DNA of 64,000 bases from Lysinibacillus sphaericus (GTDB taxonomy: Bacteria > Bacillota > Bacilli > Bacillales_A > Planococcaceae): contig NZ_SADV01000009.1 of NCBI RefSeq assembly GCF_006864135.1, forward strand, positions 143,025 through 207,024. Direction: 5' to 3'. Both the position numbers and the translations under genes were made by a program. How positions within the stretch are numbered: position 1 is the first letter of the stretch; every line of letters starts with the position of its first letter. Of this stretch, positions 31,541 to 41,054 are shown one piece after another. The notes under the pieces were generated by a model. It did no database searches and was not told the DNA's origin. It saw only the letters and a list, made by a program, of their open reading frames with translations.

Positions 31541-34500
31541 TTACATATTACGACGATATTGTCCGCCTACCTCGTATAAAGCATTTGTGATTTGCCCTAA
31601 GCTAGCGACTTTGACAGTTTCCATAAGCTCCGCGAAAATATTACCGTTGTTTACAGCTACTTGTTGTAAACGAGCAAGAGCCGCTTCGTTCTCTCCTTCA
31701 TGTTGCTTCCAGAAGGCTTGTAAATTATGAATTTGCGTCTCTTTTTCTTCCGTCGATGCACGCGCAATTTCCATATTGTTAATGTCATCTTCTGAAGGTG
31801 GATTCGGATTTAAGTATGTGTTTACACCAATGATTGGTAACTCACCTGAATGCTTTAGCATCTCGTAGTGCATAGATTCCTCTTGAATTTTACCACGTTG
31901 ATATTGTGTTTCCATTGCACCTAGTACGCCACCACGATCATTGATACGATCAAACTCTTCAAGTACCGCTTCTTCTACAAGGTCTGTTAACTCTTCTACG
32001 ATAAACGCCCCTTGTAATGGATTTTCGTTTTTCGCTAAGCCATGTTCCTTCGTAATAATCATTTGAATAGCCATTGCACGACGTACAGATTCTTCCGTAG
32101 GCGTAGTAATGGCCTCATCATATGCATTTGTATGCAATGAATTACAGTTATCCTGTAATGCCATTAACGCCTGTAACGTTGTGCGGATATCATTAAAATC
32201 AATCTCCTGTGCATGCAAACTGCGTCCAGATGTTTGGATATGATATTTTAATTTTTGTGCTCGTTCATTGGCGCCGTACTTATCACGCATTACAACTGCC
32301 CAAATACGACGGGCTACACGTCCAATAACCGTGTACTCTGGATCAAGTCCGTTAGAGAAGAAGAATGATAGATTTGGCGCAAAGTCGTCAATATTCATTC
32401 CTCGACTTAAATAATATTCCACATACGTAAAGCCATTTGCTAATGTGAAGGCCAATTGTGATATTGGGTTCGCACCAGCTTCGGCAATATGGTACCCAGA
32501 AATAGATACTGAGTAATAATTACGAACTTTATGATCGATAAAGTATTGCTGAATATCTCCCATCATTCGTAACGCAAACTCTGTTGAGAAAATGCATGTA
32601 TTTTGCCCTTGGTCTTCTTTTAAAATATCTGCTTGCACGGTTCCACGTACAACCTGTAATGTTTTCTCTCGTGTCTCCGTAAATTCTTCTACTGATAAAG
32701 GTCGACCAAGTTCTCCCTCACGTAGTTTCACTTGCTGATCAATAGCCGTGTTCATGAACATCGCCAAAATAACCGGTGCTGGACCGTTAATTGTCATTGA
32801 TACTGAAGTTGATGGTGCACATAAATCAAAGCCTGCATAAAGCTTTTTCATATCCTCTAGCGTACAAATTGAAACACCCGATTCTCCAACCTTTCCATAA
32901 ATATCTGGTCGGTAATCTGGATCCTCTCCGTATAACGTTACTGAATCAAATGCTGTTGATAAACGTTTTGCATCATCATCTTTCGATAAATAATGGAATC
33001 GTTTATTCGTACGCTCAGGCGTTCCTTCACCAGCAAATTGTCGCTTCGGATCTTCACCTTCACGTTTAAATTGGAATACCCCCGCTGTATACGGGAATTC
33101 ACCAGGTACATTTTCTCTATAAACCCAGCGTAAAATTTCACCATAATCTACGAATTTCGGCAAGGCAACTTTAGGTATTTTTGTACCTGAAAGGCTTATT
33201 GTCTTTAAAATTGTTCGAATTTCTTTATCACGAACTTTCGTGACAAATTCGTCTCCTGCATACGCTTCTTTTAAAGCATGCCAATTGTCCAATATACGTT
33301 TAGACTCAGCCGTTAATTCATCTCTAACGCCTTCTGCTAAAGAAGTGAGAGATGCGATAAGTGCATCATTTGGCGCTTTTTCCTTAACCGCTGCAATAGC
33401 TCCCTCTAATTGGAATAGACGACGAGCAAATTCTACCTGTTGCTCTGATTTTTTATGATAGCCACGCACAGTATCTGTCAGTTCTCGTAAATAATAACGA
33501 CGATTGTTTGGAATGATAACATCTTGCTTTTGCGTTTTCGCAAATTGCTCATATCCCGTTTCCCAATTACTTCCTGTCTTCATATTAATGATATTTATTA
33601 ATGCAGCAAATAAAGCATTCGTTCCTTTATCATTAAATTGACTGGCAATCGTACCGTACACAGGCATATTATCAAGTGATTCATCCCAAAGCTCACGTGA
33701 ACGTTGATATTGCTTCTGCACTTGACGTAGCGCATCCTCAGAGCCTTTGCGTTCAAATTTATTGATGGCGATTACATCCGCAAAATCAATCATATCAATT
33801 TTCTCAAGCTGTGTTGGAGCACCAAACTCACTTGTCATAACGTACATGGATAGATCCGTGTATTTTGTAATCTCGGCATCACCTTGGCCAATACCGCTTG
33901 TTTCAACAATGATTAAATCATAGCCCGCTACACGCGCTACATCTAGCACGTCCCCAATTGAAGCCGTAAGCTCTGTACGAGATCCACGAGTTGCTAAACT
34001 ACGCATATATACTCGATTATTAAAAATCGCATTCATACGAATTCGGTCACCAAGTAAAGCCCCACCTGTTTTTTGCTTTGTCGGATCGACAGAAAGAATA
34101 GCTACGCGTTTATCCGGAAACTCCTTTAGGAAACGACGAATTAATTCATCCGTTAAGGAAGATTTACCCGCACCACCTGTTCCTGTAATACCTAATACAG
34201 GTGTTCCTTTTGAGCGTTTGCGAGCTTCTTCTAGCATCTTTTTCGTTTCTTCATCATCATTCGACTCAGCAGCAGTTATTAAATTTGCTAATATTTCTGG
34301 TGTTTCTGTCGTTATGGCATCCAACTTTTCTTGATAGTTACCTGTAGCAGTTGGGAAATCAGTCCCTTTAATTTTCTCATTAATCATCCCTTGTAACCCT
34401 AAGACACGACCATCCTCCGGCGAGAAAATCCCTGCAATCCCGTAAGCATGTAGCTCTTTAATTTCACGTGGTAAAATAACACCACCGCCGCCACCATAAA

Positions 34501-34789
34501 TTTTAATATGTGGCGCCCCTTTTTCACGCAACAAATCATACATATATTTAAAGTATTCCATATGTCCGCCTTGATAAGAAGATATCGCAATGCCTTGAGC
34601 ATCCTCTTGTATCGCAGCATTTACGACTTCTTCCACGGAGCGATTATGTCCTAAATGGATTACCTCTACACCGCTTGATTGTAAAATACGTCGCATAATG
34701 TTAACCGAAGCATCATGTCCATCAAAAAGACTCGATGCTGTAACAAAACGTACGTGATTTTTTGGACGATATACTTCTACCTTTGTCAT
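31541..34789 (-). CDS. icmF: fused isobutyryl-CoA mutase (IcmF)
   Basis: A 1082-residue adenosylcobalamin enzyme. Order: B12-binding domain (about 10-145) with base-off motif Asp23-Gly-His25 (FDGHDAS), a MeaI-type G-protein chaperone (about 195-420) with P-loop GTGGAGKSS (203-211) and [15 protein letters not shown], then the mutase TIM-barrel (about 560-1080) with FKREGEDP and [14 protein letters not shown]. This domain fusion is diagnostic of IcmF, interconverting isobutyryl-CoA and butyryl-CoA (sometimes also pivalyl/isovaleryl-CoA). Automated annotation often calls it methylmalonyl-CoA mutase. It adjoins a beta-oxidation cluster and, 9 kb away, cobalamin uptake and adenosylation genes. Confidence 0.95.
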   Translation of the reverse strand: MTKVEVYRPKNHVRFVTASSLFDGHDASVNIMRRILQSSGVEVIHLGHNRSVEEVVNAAIQEDAQGIAISSYQGGHMEYFKYMYDLLREKGAPHIKIYGGGGGVILPREIKELHAYGIAGIFSPEDGRVLGLQGMINEKIKGTDFPTATGNYQEKLDAITTETPEILANLITAAESNDDEETKKMLEEARKRSKGTPVLGITGTGGAGKSSLTDELIRRFLKEFPDKRVAILSVDPTKQKTGGALLGDRIRMNAIFNNRVYMRSLATRGSRTELTASIGDVLDVARVAGYDLIIVETSGIGQGDAEITKYTDLSMYVMTSEFGAPTQLEKIDMIDFADVIAINKFERKGSEDALRQVQKQYQRSRELWDESLDNMPVYGTIASQFNDKGTNALFAALINIINMKTGSNWETGYEQFAKTQKQDVIIPNNRRYYLRELTDTVRGYHKKSEQQVEFARRLFQLEGAIAAVKEKAPNDALIASLTSLAEGVRDELTAESKRILDNWHALKEAYAGDEFVTKVRDKEIRTILKTISLSGTKIPKVALPKFVDYGEILRWVYRENVPGEFPYTAGVFQFKREGEDPKRQFAGEGTPERTNKRFHYLSKDDDAKRLSTAFDSVTLYGEDPDYRPDIYGKVGESGVSICTLEDMKKLYAGFDLCAPSTSVSMTINGPAPVILAMFMNTAIDQQVKLREGELGRPLSVEEFTETREKTLQVVRGTVQADILKEDQGQNTCIFSTEFALRMMGDIQQYFIDHKVRNYYSVSISGYHIAEAGANPISQLAFTLANGFTYVEYYLSRGMNIDDFAPNLSFFFSNGLDPEYTVIGRVARRIWAVVMRDKYGANERAQKLKYHIQTSGRSLHAQEIDFNDIRTTLQALMALQDNCNSLHTNAYDEAITTPTEESVRRAMAIQMIITKEHGLAKNENPLQGAFIVEELTDLVEEAVLEEFDRINDRGGVLGAMETQYQRGKIQEESMHYEMLKHSGELPIIGVNTYLNPNPPSEDDINNMEIARASTEEKETQIHNLQAFWKQHEGENEAALARLQQVAVNNGNIFAELMETVKVASLGQITNALYEVGGQYRRNM

Positions 34790-34847
34790 ATGAAATCCCC
34801 ACTTTCTCCCCTTAATGTTCTTTATCTGCTCATCTTCATAACGTGGG

Positions 34848-35190
34848 GTTGATTTCCGTTCCGACTGGGCGCTTTGTTGCTGTCGCTTCGCTTTCGCACA
34901 GAAAACATTTGTTGCTGTCGCTTCGCTTTCGCACAGAAAACATTTGTTGCTGCCGCTTCGCTTTCGCTACAGAAAACATTTGTTGCTGTCGCTTCGCTTT
35001 CGCACAGTCAAAACATTTGCTGCCGCTACTTTAACACTTCGCTTTCGCACAGAAAACATCCGCAACGCTGCAGGGTCTAGGGCCAACACGATGTTGATCA
35101 CGAAGGCGTTATCACAGGATGTGATGCTTTTAGCATTCGTTCCTCTATCGCTGATCCCCGAGAAGTCGCCCAGTCTCCACTCCAATCAAC
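34848..35190. repeat. L2 element with about five S repeats inserted
   Basis: L2 arms are GTTGAT...CTGGGCG (34848-34871) and CGCCCAG...ATCAAC (35167-35190). Between them lie S units in reverse orientation (GCTGTCGCTTCGCTTTCGCA) at 34879, 34914, 34949, 34985 and 35019, about 35 bases apart. The several reading frames across this stretch are translations of the repeat, not genes. Confidence 0.85.
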
Positions 35191-35258
35191 TTATTTACAT
35201 CGCATACGTTTTTACCAAAAACTATCCCCTACTTTTGGTGATGAGCTTTTTTATACAT

Positions 35259-35480
35259 CAATTTCGCCTTGGCGTAATTGCGTCCGGATTTTGAAATGTG
35301 CGGGCACAAGTCATTCCTTTCAAAATCCGTGCCATCCGCCGGAGGCTTTAGGCCAACATGATGTTGGTCACTCAGTCGTTGCCATAGGACGTGGCGTTCT
35401 TAGACTGAGTTCCTCTATTTCAGTAGGTGTTTGGACACCCAATGAAAAGGATCCACATCGGCATTTATCTCCTCACCTTC
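35259..35480. repeat. dispersed L element, long form
   Basis: Palindromic core CAATTTCGCC, TT, GGCGTAATTG (35259-35280), CGTCCGGA, then GCCGGAGGCTTTAGGCCAAC, GATGTTGGTCACTCAGTC, GACGTGGCGTTCTTAGACTG and a terminal hairpin near TTTCAGTAGGTGTTTGGACA. Close match to 48311-48566. No gene in 34790-35570. Confidence 0.8.
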
Positions 35481-35509
35481 AAAGATCGGCGTCAACTGCT
35501 GGATGAAGA

Positions 35510-35554
35510 TAAAAAAAGTCGGTAATTGCAATGTCGCACTATGCAATTACCGAC
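35510..35554 (-). terminator. terminator of the thl-hbd-acd-tetR operon
   Basis: Perfect 13-bp stem GTCGGTAATTGCA/TGCAATTACCGAC (35518-35530 with 35542-35554) followed by seven T on the minus strand. Confidence 0.9.
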
Positions 35555-35570
35555 AACCCCTTTACGGAAC

Positions 35571-36206
35571 TTATTTGAACCCCTTTATGCCTGAAATAAA
35601 CAATGTTATTTGCATTTCAATAAATTCGTCAATAGAGTGCTGACGATGGAGCGCCCATTTACGGAATGCCCAGCTTTGTCCAGAAACGACTAAGTTATTT
35701 GCTGCCAAGTGAATTTGTTGATCCGTCATCGTTATTTCACCTGATTGCACACAGCGTTGTAGTAATCGCTCAAAAGTACCAACCATTTCAAACTCTTTAC
35801 TAAATACATAGCGTTGTGCTTCTTTTGATAATGATTTAGTTTCCTGATACATGATTGTCATCTCATCAACCATACTATCAATTTGCAAGAAATACTCTCG
35901 AATCATTTCCTTTAACTCTTCTATAGTTCCTGCCTTAATCTCATAACTTGAAAGTCGCTCCATCGCCTGGTGATAAATACTATCACATACAAGATAAAGG
36001 ACATCTTCCTTAGTACGAATATATTCATATAATGTTCCGATACTAAAGCCTGCAGCTTTTGCGATTTCTCTCGTGGTAGCACGATGAAAACCTTTTTCTT
36101 TAAATAATTTAATGGCTCCCTCTATCATTTGTTCTCGACGAATGGCGATGAGATTTTCATCTTTTACCGTCGACTGTACTTGGGGTCTTTTATCTCTTTC
36201 TGTCAT
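35571..36206 (-). CDS. TetR family regulator, probably of fatty-acid degradation
   Basis: 211 residues. The DNA-binding helix-turn-helix is at about 25-70 (GFHRATTREIAKAAGFSIGT, then LYEYIRTKEDVLYL). The C-terminal ligand domain is all-helical. It is the last gene of an operon of beta-oxidation enzymes, three bases after an acyl-CoA dehydrogenase, so it is a plausible acyl-CoA-responsive repressor comparable to FadR of Bacillus. A related operator-like sequence occurs upstream of both thl (40906-40930) and fadF (43382-43405). The assignment is inference. Confidence 0.88.
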   Translation of the reverse strand: MTERDKRPQVQSTVKDENLIAIRREQMIEGAIKLFKEKGFHRATTREIAKAAGFSIGTLYEYIRTKEDVLYLVCDSIYHQAMERLSSYEIKAGTIEELKEMIREYFLQIDSMVDEMTIMYQETKSLSKEAQRYVFSKEFEMVGTFERLLQRCVQSGEITMTDQQIHLAANNLVVSGQSWAFRKWALHRQHSIDEFIEMQITLFISGIKGFK

Positions 36207-36209
36207 ACG

Positions 36210-37346
36210 TTATTTTGTCAACATACGAGAGATAACAAGTCGTTGAATCTCTTGTGTACCTTCATAAATTTGTGTGATTTTTGCATCACGCATGAAGCGC
36301 TCAACAGGATAATCTTTCGTATATCCATACCCACCAAAGACTTGAACCGCCTCAGTCGTTACATTCATCGCAGTATCGCCAGCCATTAATTTTGCCATTG
36401 CAGATGCTTTACCATAAGGTAGACCATTTGATTCCAACCAAGCCGCTTGGTATGTAAGCAGTCGAGATGCTTCAATTTGAGTTGCCATATCCGCTAGTTT
36501 AAAGGAGACACCTTGGTTAGCAGTAATCGGTTTACCAAATTGCACGCGCTCTTTACCGTATTCAACCGCTGCATCCAATGCGCCTTGTGCAATCCCTACA
36601 GCTTGTGCCGCAATACCATTACGTCCTCCATCAAGTGTTGTCATCGCAATTTTAAAGCCTTCTCCCTCAGCTCCAAGCATGTTTTCTTTCGGAACGCGAC
36701 AGTTATCAAAAATAATTTCAGTTGTAGGAGATGAACGAATTCCTAGTTTTTTCTCCTTCTTCCCTACCGAGAAACCTTCAAAGCCAGCTTCAACGATAAA
36801 AGCAGTTGTGCCATGTTTAGCTTCTGGATCTGTTACTGCAAATACAACATATGTATCTGCTACTCCACCATTGGTAATGAAAATCTTCGAGCCGTTTAAA
36901 ATATAATCATCACCATCAAGTTTTGCATATGTTCTCATGCCACCAGCATCAGAGCCTGATCCTGGCTCTGTTAAGCCATATGCACCGATATGTTTACCTT
37001 CTGCCATTGGACGAAGATATTTTTGTTTTTGTTCTTCCGTACCGAATTTAAAAATCGGCCATCCAGCAAGTGAAGTATGTGCTGATAAAGTTACCCCTGT
37101 TGAGGCACATACACGTGATAATTCTTCTACAGCAATGACATATGCAAGATAATCAAAGCCTGCACCACCGTATTCTTCTGGCCATGGAATACCTGTTAAC
37201 CCTAGCTCCGCCATTTTATCGAAAATTGCACGGTCAAATTCTTCGTTCTCGTCACGTTCAGCTGCTGTTGGTGCTACTTCATTAATAGCGAAATCACGAA
37301 TCATTTCGCGTAATTGCTCATGCTCTTCTGATAATTGAAAGTTCAT
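36210..37346 (-). CDS. acyl-CoA dehydrogenase
   Basis: Flavoenzyme for the first step of beta-oxidation; 378 residues, usual length. FAD/substrate motifs [14 protein letters not shown] and the catalytic glutamate in [10 protein letters not shown] are intact. It corresponds to the mmgC/short-branched-chain type and is about 50 percent similar by eye to the second dehydrogenase at 37591-38727, suggesting different chain-length or branched substrates. Separated from that gene by a 244-base gap with a 21-bp array. Confidence 0.94.
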   Translation of the reverse strand: MNFQLSEEHEQLREMIRDFAINEVAPTAAERDENEEFDRAIFDKMAELGLTGIPWPEEYGGAGFDYLAYVIAVEELSRVCASTGVTLSAHTSLAGWPIFKFGTEEQKQKYLRPMAEGKHIGAYGLTEPGSGSDAGGMRTYAKLDGDDYILNGSKIFITNGGVADTYVVFAVTDPEAKHGTTAFIVEAGFEGFSVGKKEKKLGIRSSPTTEIIFDNCRVPKENMLGAEGEGFKIAMTTLDGGRNGIAAQAVGIAQGALDAAVEYGKERVQFGKPITANQGVSFKLADMATQIEASRLLTYQAAWLESNGLPYGKASAMAKLMAGDTAMNVTTEAVQVFGGYGYTKDYPVERFMRDAKITQIYEGTQEIQRLVISRMLTK

Positions 37347-37452
37347 TGTCCATTTCCCCTTTTCGTTAGACTCTATTAGTGCTATATTGTTGATTTCAAT
37401 TTTTGATAATGTTCCTGCTATATTGCTTCGAGAAACTGAGCAAATTTTGGTT

Positions 37453-37530
37453 ACCTGATCCGTTCTTCGAGGTACCTAGGCGATTCATTGCATGACCTGA
37501 TCGGTTTTCCAGGTTACCCGAGCGTTTTAT
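37453..37530. repeat. 21-bp periodic array, core ACCTGATCGGTT (array 3)
   Basis: ACCT/ACCC anchors at 37453, 37474, 37495 and 37516, exactly 21 apart, with context GGTTACCTGATCCGTT. It splits the two acyl-CoA dehydrogenase genes of one operon. Confidence 0.7.
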
Positions 37531-37590
37531 TTTAGCAATCGACATCCGACATCATCCTTGAAAAATCAACAATGCAACAAACATCAAACC

Positions 37591-38727
37591 TTATTTAAGT
37601 AAATGTTTACTAATGACTAGCTTTTGAATTTCACTTGTACCCTCGTATATTTCTGTCACTTTTGCATCTCGGAAATAACGCTCTACTGGATAATCTTTTG
37701 TATAGCCATAGCCACCAAAAATCTGTATAGCGTCTAGCGCTGTTTGCACTGCTGTACGAGAGGCAAAAAGTTTTGCCATCGAGGCCTCCGCTCCACACGG
37801 TAACCCTTTTGTGCGTAAATCCGCTGCCCGATAGACTAATAATTTCACTGCTTCTACAGCAGTCGCCATATCAGCAAGCTTGAAGCCAACACCTTGTTGC
37901 GCTGCAATAGGCTTTCCAAATTGAACACGTTCTTTGGCATATGCAGTGGCTGCCTCTAGCGCTGCTTCAGCAATACCTAGAGCTTGTGCTGCGATTCCAA
38001 TACGTCCAACATCTAAATTGGCCATTGCAATTTTAAAGCCTTCCCCTTCCTCCCCAAGAAGGTTTGCGGCTGGAATGCGACAGTTGTCGAATGTTAGTTG
38101 AACTGTACGTGAGCCGTGTAAGCCCATTTTATGTTCATCTTTACCTACGATTAAGCCCTGAGTTCCTTTTTCAACAATAAATGCTGAAATACCATGTGTT
38201 TTTTCAGTAGGTTTCGTTGAGGCAAAGACAATATAAACATCCGCTTCTCCACCGTTTGTAATAAACACCTTGGAACCGTTGATGACATATTCATCTCCAT
38301 CTCGCACCGCTTTGGATTGTAAAGAGCCAGCATCTGAACCAGCGCTAGGCTCCGTTAAACAAAATGCCCCTAAATATTCACCTGCAGCAAGCTTTGGAAC
38401 ATAACGTTTCTTTTGTTCATCGTTGCCGAAATAAATAATGGGATTTGTTCCAACCGAAGTATGCACAGATAAAATAACCCCCATTACTGCGCTAACCTTC
38501 GATAGTTCATTGATAGCAATTATGTACGATGTAAAATCCATCGCTGAGCCGCCTAATTCCTCAGGCGCCGTAATCCCCATTAAACCTAATTCTCCCATTT
38601 GTGCAAGGAGCTTACGCGGAAACTCTCCTGCCTCCATTCGTTCTACCCACGGTTCGATTTTATCCTGAGCGAAATTACGAACCATATCACGCATCATTAT
38701 TTGTTCATCTGTAAATTGTAAATGCAT
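37591..38727 (-). CDS. acyl-CoA dehydrogenase
   Basis: 378 residues, same family as its downstream neighbour. Motifs FCLTEPSAGSDAGS near 125 and catalytic Glu in EIYEGTSEIQ near 365 are intact. Probably oxidises short- or branched-chain acyl-CoA and passes electrons through electron-transfer flavoprotein to the FadF-type oxidoreductase encoded at 41055-43277. Transcribed after hbd with a 70-base gap. Confidence 0.94.
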   Translation of the reverse strand: MHLQFTDEQIMMRDMVRNFAQDKIEPWVERMEAGEFPRKLLAQMGELGLMGITAPEELGGSAMDFTSYIIAINELSKVSAVMGVILSVHTSVGTNPIIYFGNDEQKKRYVPKLAAGEYLGAFCLTEPSAGSDAGSLQSKAVRDGDEYVINGSKVFITNGGEADVYIVFASTKPTEKTHGISAFIVEKGTQGLIVGKDEHKMGLHGSRTVQLTFDNCRIPAANLLGEEGEGFKIAMANLDVGRIGIAAQALGIAEAALEAATAYAKERVQFGKPIAAQQGVGFKLADMATAVEAVKLLVYRAADLRTKGLPCGAEASMAKLFASRTAVQTALDAIQIFGGYGYTKDYPVERYFRDAKVTEIYEGTSEIQKLVISKHLLK

Positions 38728-38797
38728 CTATAATGTCACCCCTGTAAGTTGTCCCGTAGCATTACACTTCGTTGTGAATAATCCCATCCCCATAGGA

Positions 38798-39652
38798 TTA
38801 TTCGTAAACGTAAAAGCCTCTTCCAGATTTTTTACCTAGCCATCCTGCTGCCACATATTTACGAAGCAATGGACAAGGTCTATATTTACTATCACCTAAG
38901 CCCTCATGTAAAATCTCCATGATGGATAGACATGTATCAAGACCAATGAAATCTGCTAATGTTAATGGCCCCATCGGATGATTCATTCCGAGCTTCATTA
39001 CATCATCAATAGCTTCTTTCGATGCTACACCCTCATACAATGCGTAGATCGCTTCATTAATCATTGGTAATAAAATACGATTCGAAATAAAGCCTGGGAA
39101 GTCATTTACTTCCACTGGCGTTTTTGATAATTTTACTGTCATGTCTTCAACCGCTTTGTAGACTTCATCACTTGTAGCTAACCCTCTAATAATTTCTACT
39201 AGCTTCATAACAGGTACCGGATTCATAAAGTGCATACCAATTACTTGCTCTGGACGATTTGTTACAGCTGCAATTTCCGTAATTGGTAAAGATGATGTAT
39301 TCGTAGCTAAAATGGCATGTGCCGGTGCTATCTGATCAATTTGCTTAAAGATGGATTGTTTTACTTCCATATTTTCCACTGCTGCCTCGATGATAATATC
39401 TACATCACTAGCATCCTGTAAATCTAGTGACATATTAATACGACCTAGAATGGCTGCCTTCTCTTCCTCAGTTTTACGACCCTTTTCGACATCACGTGTC
39501 AGGTTTTTCGTAATGACTCCCAAACCACGTTCGAAAAATTCTTGCTTCATGTCGTTCAGTTTGACATCATAACCAGCTTGTGCACAAACTTGTGCAATGC
39601 CGGAGCCCATTTGCCCAGCACCAATAACCATTACTTTTTGAATTCCCATCAT
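38798..39652 (-). CDS. 3-hydroxybutyryl-CoA dehydrogenase
   Basis: NAD(P)-dependent oxidation of 3-hydroxyacyl-CoA; 284 residues. Rossmann motif [14 protein letters not shown] at 10-23, then the catalytic [13 protein letters not shown] near 142 and the C-terminal [19 protein letters not shown] region (positions about 225-243). Comparable to mmgB/hbd. It overlaps the thiolase stop codon by 4 bases, so the two are translationally coupled. Confidence 0.95.
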   Translation of the reverse strand: MMGIQKVMVIGAGQMGSGIAQVCAQAGYDVKLNDMKQEFFERGLGVITKNLTRDVEKGRKTEEEKAAILGRINMSLDLQDASDVDIIIEAAVENMEVKQSIFKQIDQIAPAHAILATNTSSLPITEIAAVTNRPEQVIGMHFMNPVPVMKLVEIIRGLATSDEVYKAVEDMTVKLSKTPVEVNDFPGFISNRILLPMINEAIYALYEGVASKEAIDDVMKLGMNHPMGPLTLADFIGLDTCLSIMEILHEGLGDSKYRPCPLLRKYVAAGWLGKKSGRGFYVYE

Positions 39653-40863
39653 TCATGTCCCCCTGTTTTCGGTACTTCAATCATAATTGCATCGCCTTGC
39701 CCTCCACCTGAGCAGATAGCAGCAATTCCGATACCACCGCCACGGCGCTTTAATTCATGAGCAAGTGTTAAAATAATGCGTGCTCCAGATGCTCCGATTG
39801 GATGACCTAGTGCAACTGCACCACCGTTAACATTGACCTTTTCAGCATCTAAATCCGCCAACTGCTTGCTAACAAGAGCTACAGCTGCAAATGCTTCATT
39901 GATTTCGATCAAGTCAATGTCAGCTAATGATTTCCCCGTCTTTTTCAGTAATTTGTTAATGACAAGCCCTGGTGTTTGTGGGAAGTTCTCTGGCTCAATA
40001 GCAACCTCTTCATGGCCGATAATAACCGCAAGTGGCTCTCTGCCTTCACGAGTTGCACGTTCCTCACTCATTACTACTAAGGCACATGCACCATCGTTAA
40101 CGCCAGGTGCATTACCTGCTGTAATTGTTCCATCCTTGTCAAAGGCTGGTTTGAGTTTTGCAAGTACCTCCATTGATGTACCAGCCCTTGGTGCCTCGTC
40201 TGTATCGACTTGAAGCGGTTCTCCCTTACGTTGTGGAATTTCCACAGGCACGATTTCTTCAGCAAAGTAACCTTTTTCAATTGCTGCTAGTGCACGTTCA
40301 TGACTGCGAACCGACCAAGCATCCTGCTCCTCACGGCTTAACGAATATTCTTTCGCCGTTGTATTACCGTAGCTTCCCATATGCGGCCTTGCCTTATTAA
40401 AAGCACATGTTAAGCCATCATATAGCATGCCATCCACCATTGTTGAGTCGCCCATGCGTAAGCCTGTTCGACCATTTTGTAGATAATACGGTGCATTGGA
40501 CATGGACTCCATACCACCAGCGATCATTACTTCTTCGTCCCCTAATCGAATTAGCTGATCTGCTAGTGTTACAGCACGCATCCCTGACGCACAAACCTTG
40601 TTAATCGTTTCTGTTTTCACTGCTATTGGTAAATTTGCTTTGATCGCAGCCTGCCTTGAGGGAATTTGGCCCTGTCCCCCTTGTAAAACGGAGCCTAAAA
40701 TTACTTCATTCACTTCATCAGGCGAGATATTCGCTTTCTCAAGTGCCCCCTTTATGGCGATTGCACCTAAGTCACTTGCACTTAATGCTGATAGTGAACC
40801 TCCAAACTTACCAAATGCAGTTCTTGCTCCTGCTAAAATTACAGCTCTATTCAAGTAAAACAC
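39649..40863 (-). CDS. acetyl-CoA C-acetyltransferase (thiolase)
   Basis: Thiolytic cleavage of 3-ketoacyl-CoA, or acetoacetyl-CoA formation in reverse; 404 residues. Nucleophile Cys in [11 protein letters not shown] near residue 90, His in [11 protein letters not shown] near 360, second Cys in CSGGGQGDA near 390. Comparable to mmgA/thlA. First gene of the operon thl-hbd-acd-acd-tetR, with an operator-like sequence 43 bases upstream. Confidence 0.95.
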   Translation of the reverse strand: MFYLNRAVILAGARTAFGKFGGSLSALSASDLGAIAIKGALEKANISPDEVNEVILGSVLQGGQGQIPSRQAAIKANLPIAVKTETINKVCASGMRAVTLADQLIRLGDEEVMIAGGMESMSNAPYYLQNGRTGLRMGDSTMVDGMLYDGLTCAFNKARPHMGSYGNTTAKEYSLSREEQDAWSVRSHERALAAIEKGYFAEEIVPVEIPQRKGEPLQVDTDEAPRAGTSMEVLAKLKPAFDKDGTITAGNAPGVNDGACALVVMSEERATREGREPLAVIIGHEEVAIEPENFPQTPGLVINKLLKKTGKSLADIDLIEINEAFAAVALVSKQLADLDAEKVNVNGGAVALGHPIGASGARIILTLAHELKRRGGGIGIAAICSGGGQGDAIMIEVPKTGGHE

Positions 40864-40905
40864 CCCTTTTGTTTTACGTTTCCAGAAGAAGTATTGGAAG
40901 CTTCT

Positions 40906-40930
40906 ATGTTGACTGAACGCTCGCTCGACC
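40906..40930. promoter_or_regulatory. operator-like site upstream of thl
   Basis: GTTGACTGAACGCTCGCTCG, also found with few changes upstream of fadF at 43382-43405 (complement: GTTGACTGAATGCTCACTCA). Both are pseudo-palindromic around TGAAYGCTC and resemble FadR-type TetR operators. Confidence 0.5.
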
Positions 40931-40939
40931 TCTAGCTAT

Positions 40940-40970
40940 GAAAAATGGGAGTTTATAGTTCAACTCCCAT
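40940..40970 (-). terminator. terminator of fadF
   Basis: Stem ATGGGAGTT/AACTCCCAT (40945-40953 with 40962-40970) followed by TTTTTC on the minus strand. It separates fadF from the thl operon. Confidence 0.75.
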
Positions 40971-41054
40971 CTCCATTTAATCTTATTCTACAAAACAATT
41001 ATTTATTGTGCAATTTATATTTTTCAGACAACTAAAATATTTCTGCAATAGCCA

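Noticed and set aside
31541..34789. Methylmalonyl-CoA mutase
   Set aside because: The B12 domain, G-protein and mutase are fused in the IcmF order, which methylmalonyl-CoA mutases do not have.
34843..35294. Overlapping reading frames of 60-116 codons on both strands
   Set aside because: They translate the tandem S repeat in several frames; no ribosome site and no recognisable protein.
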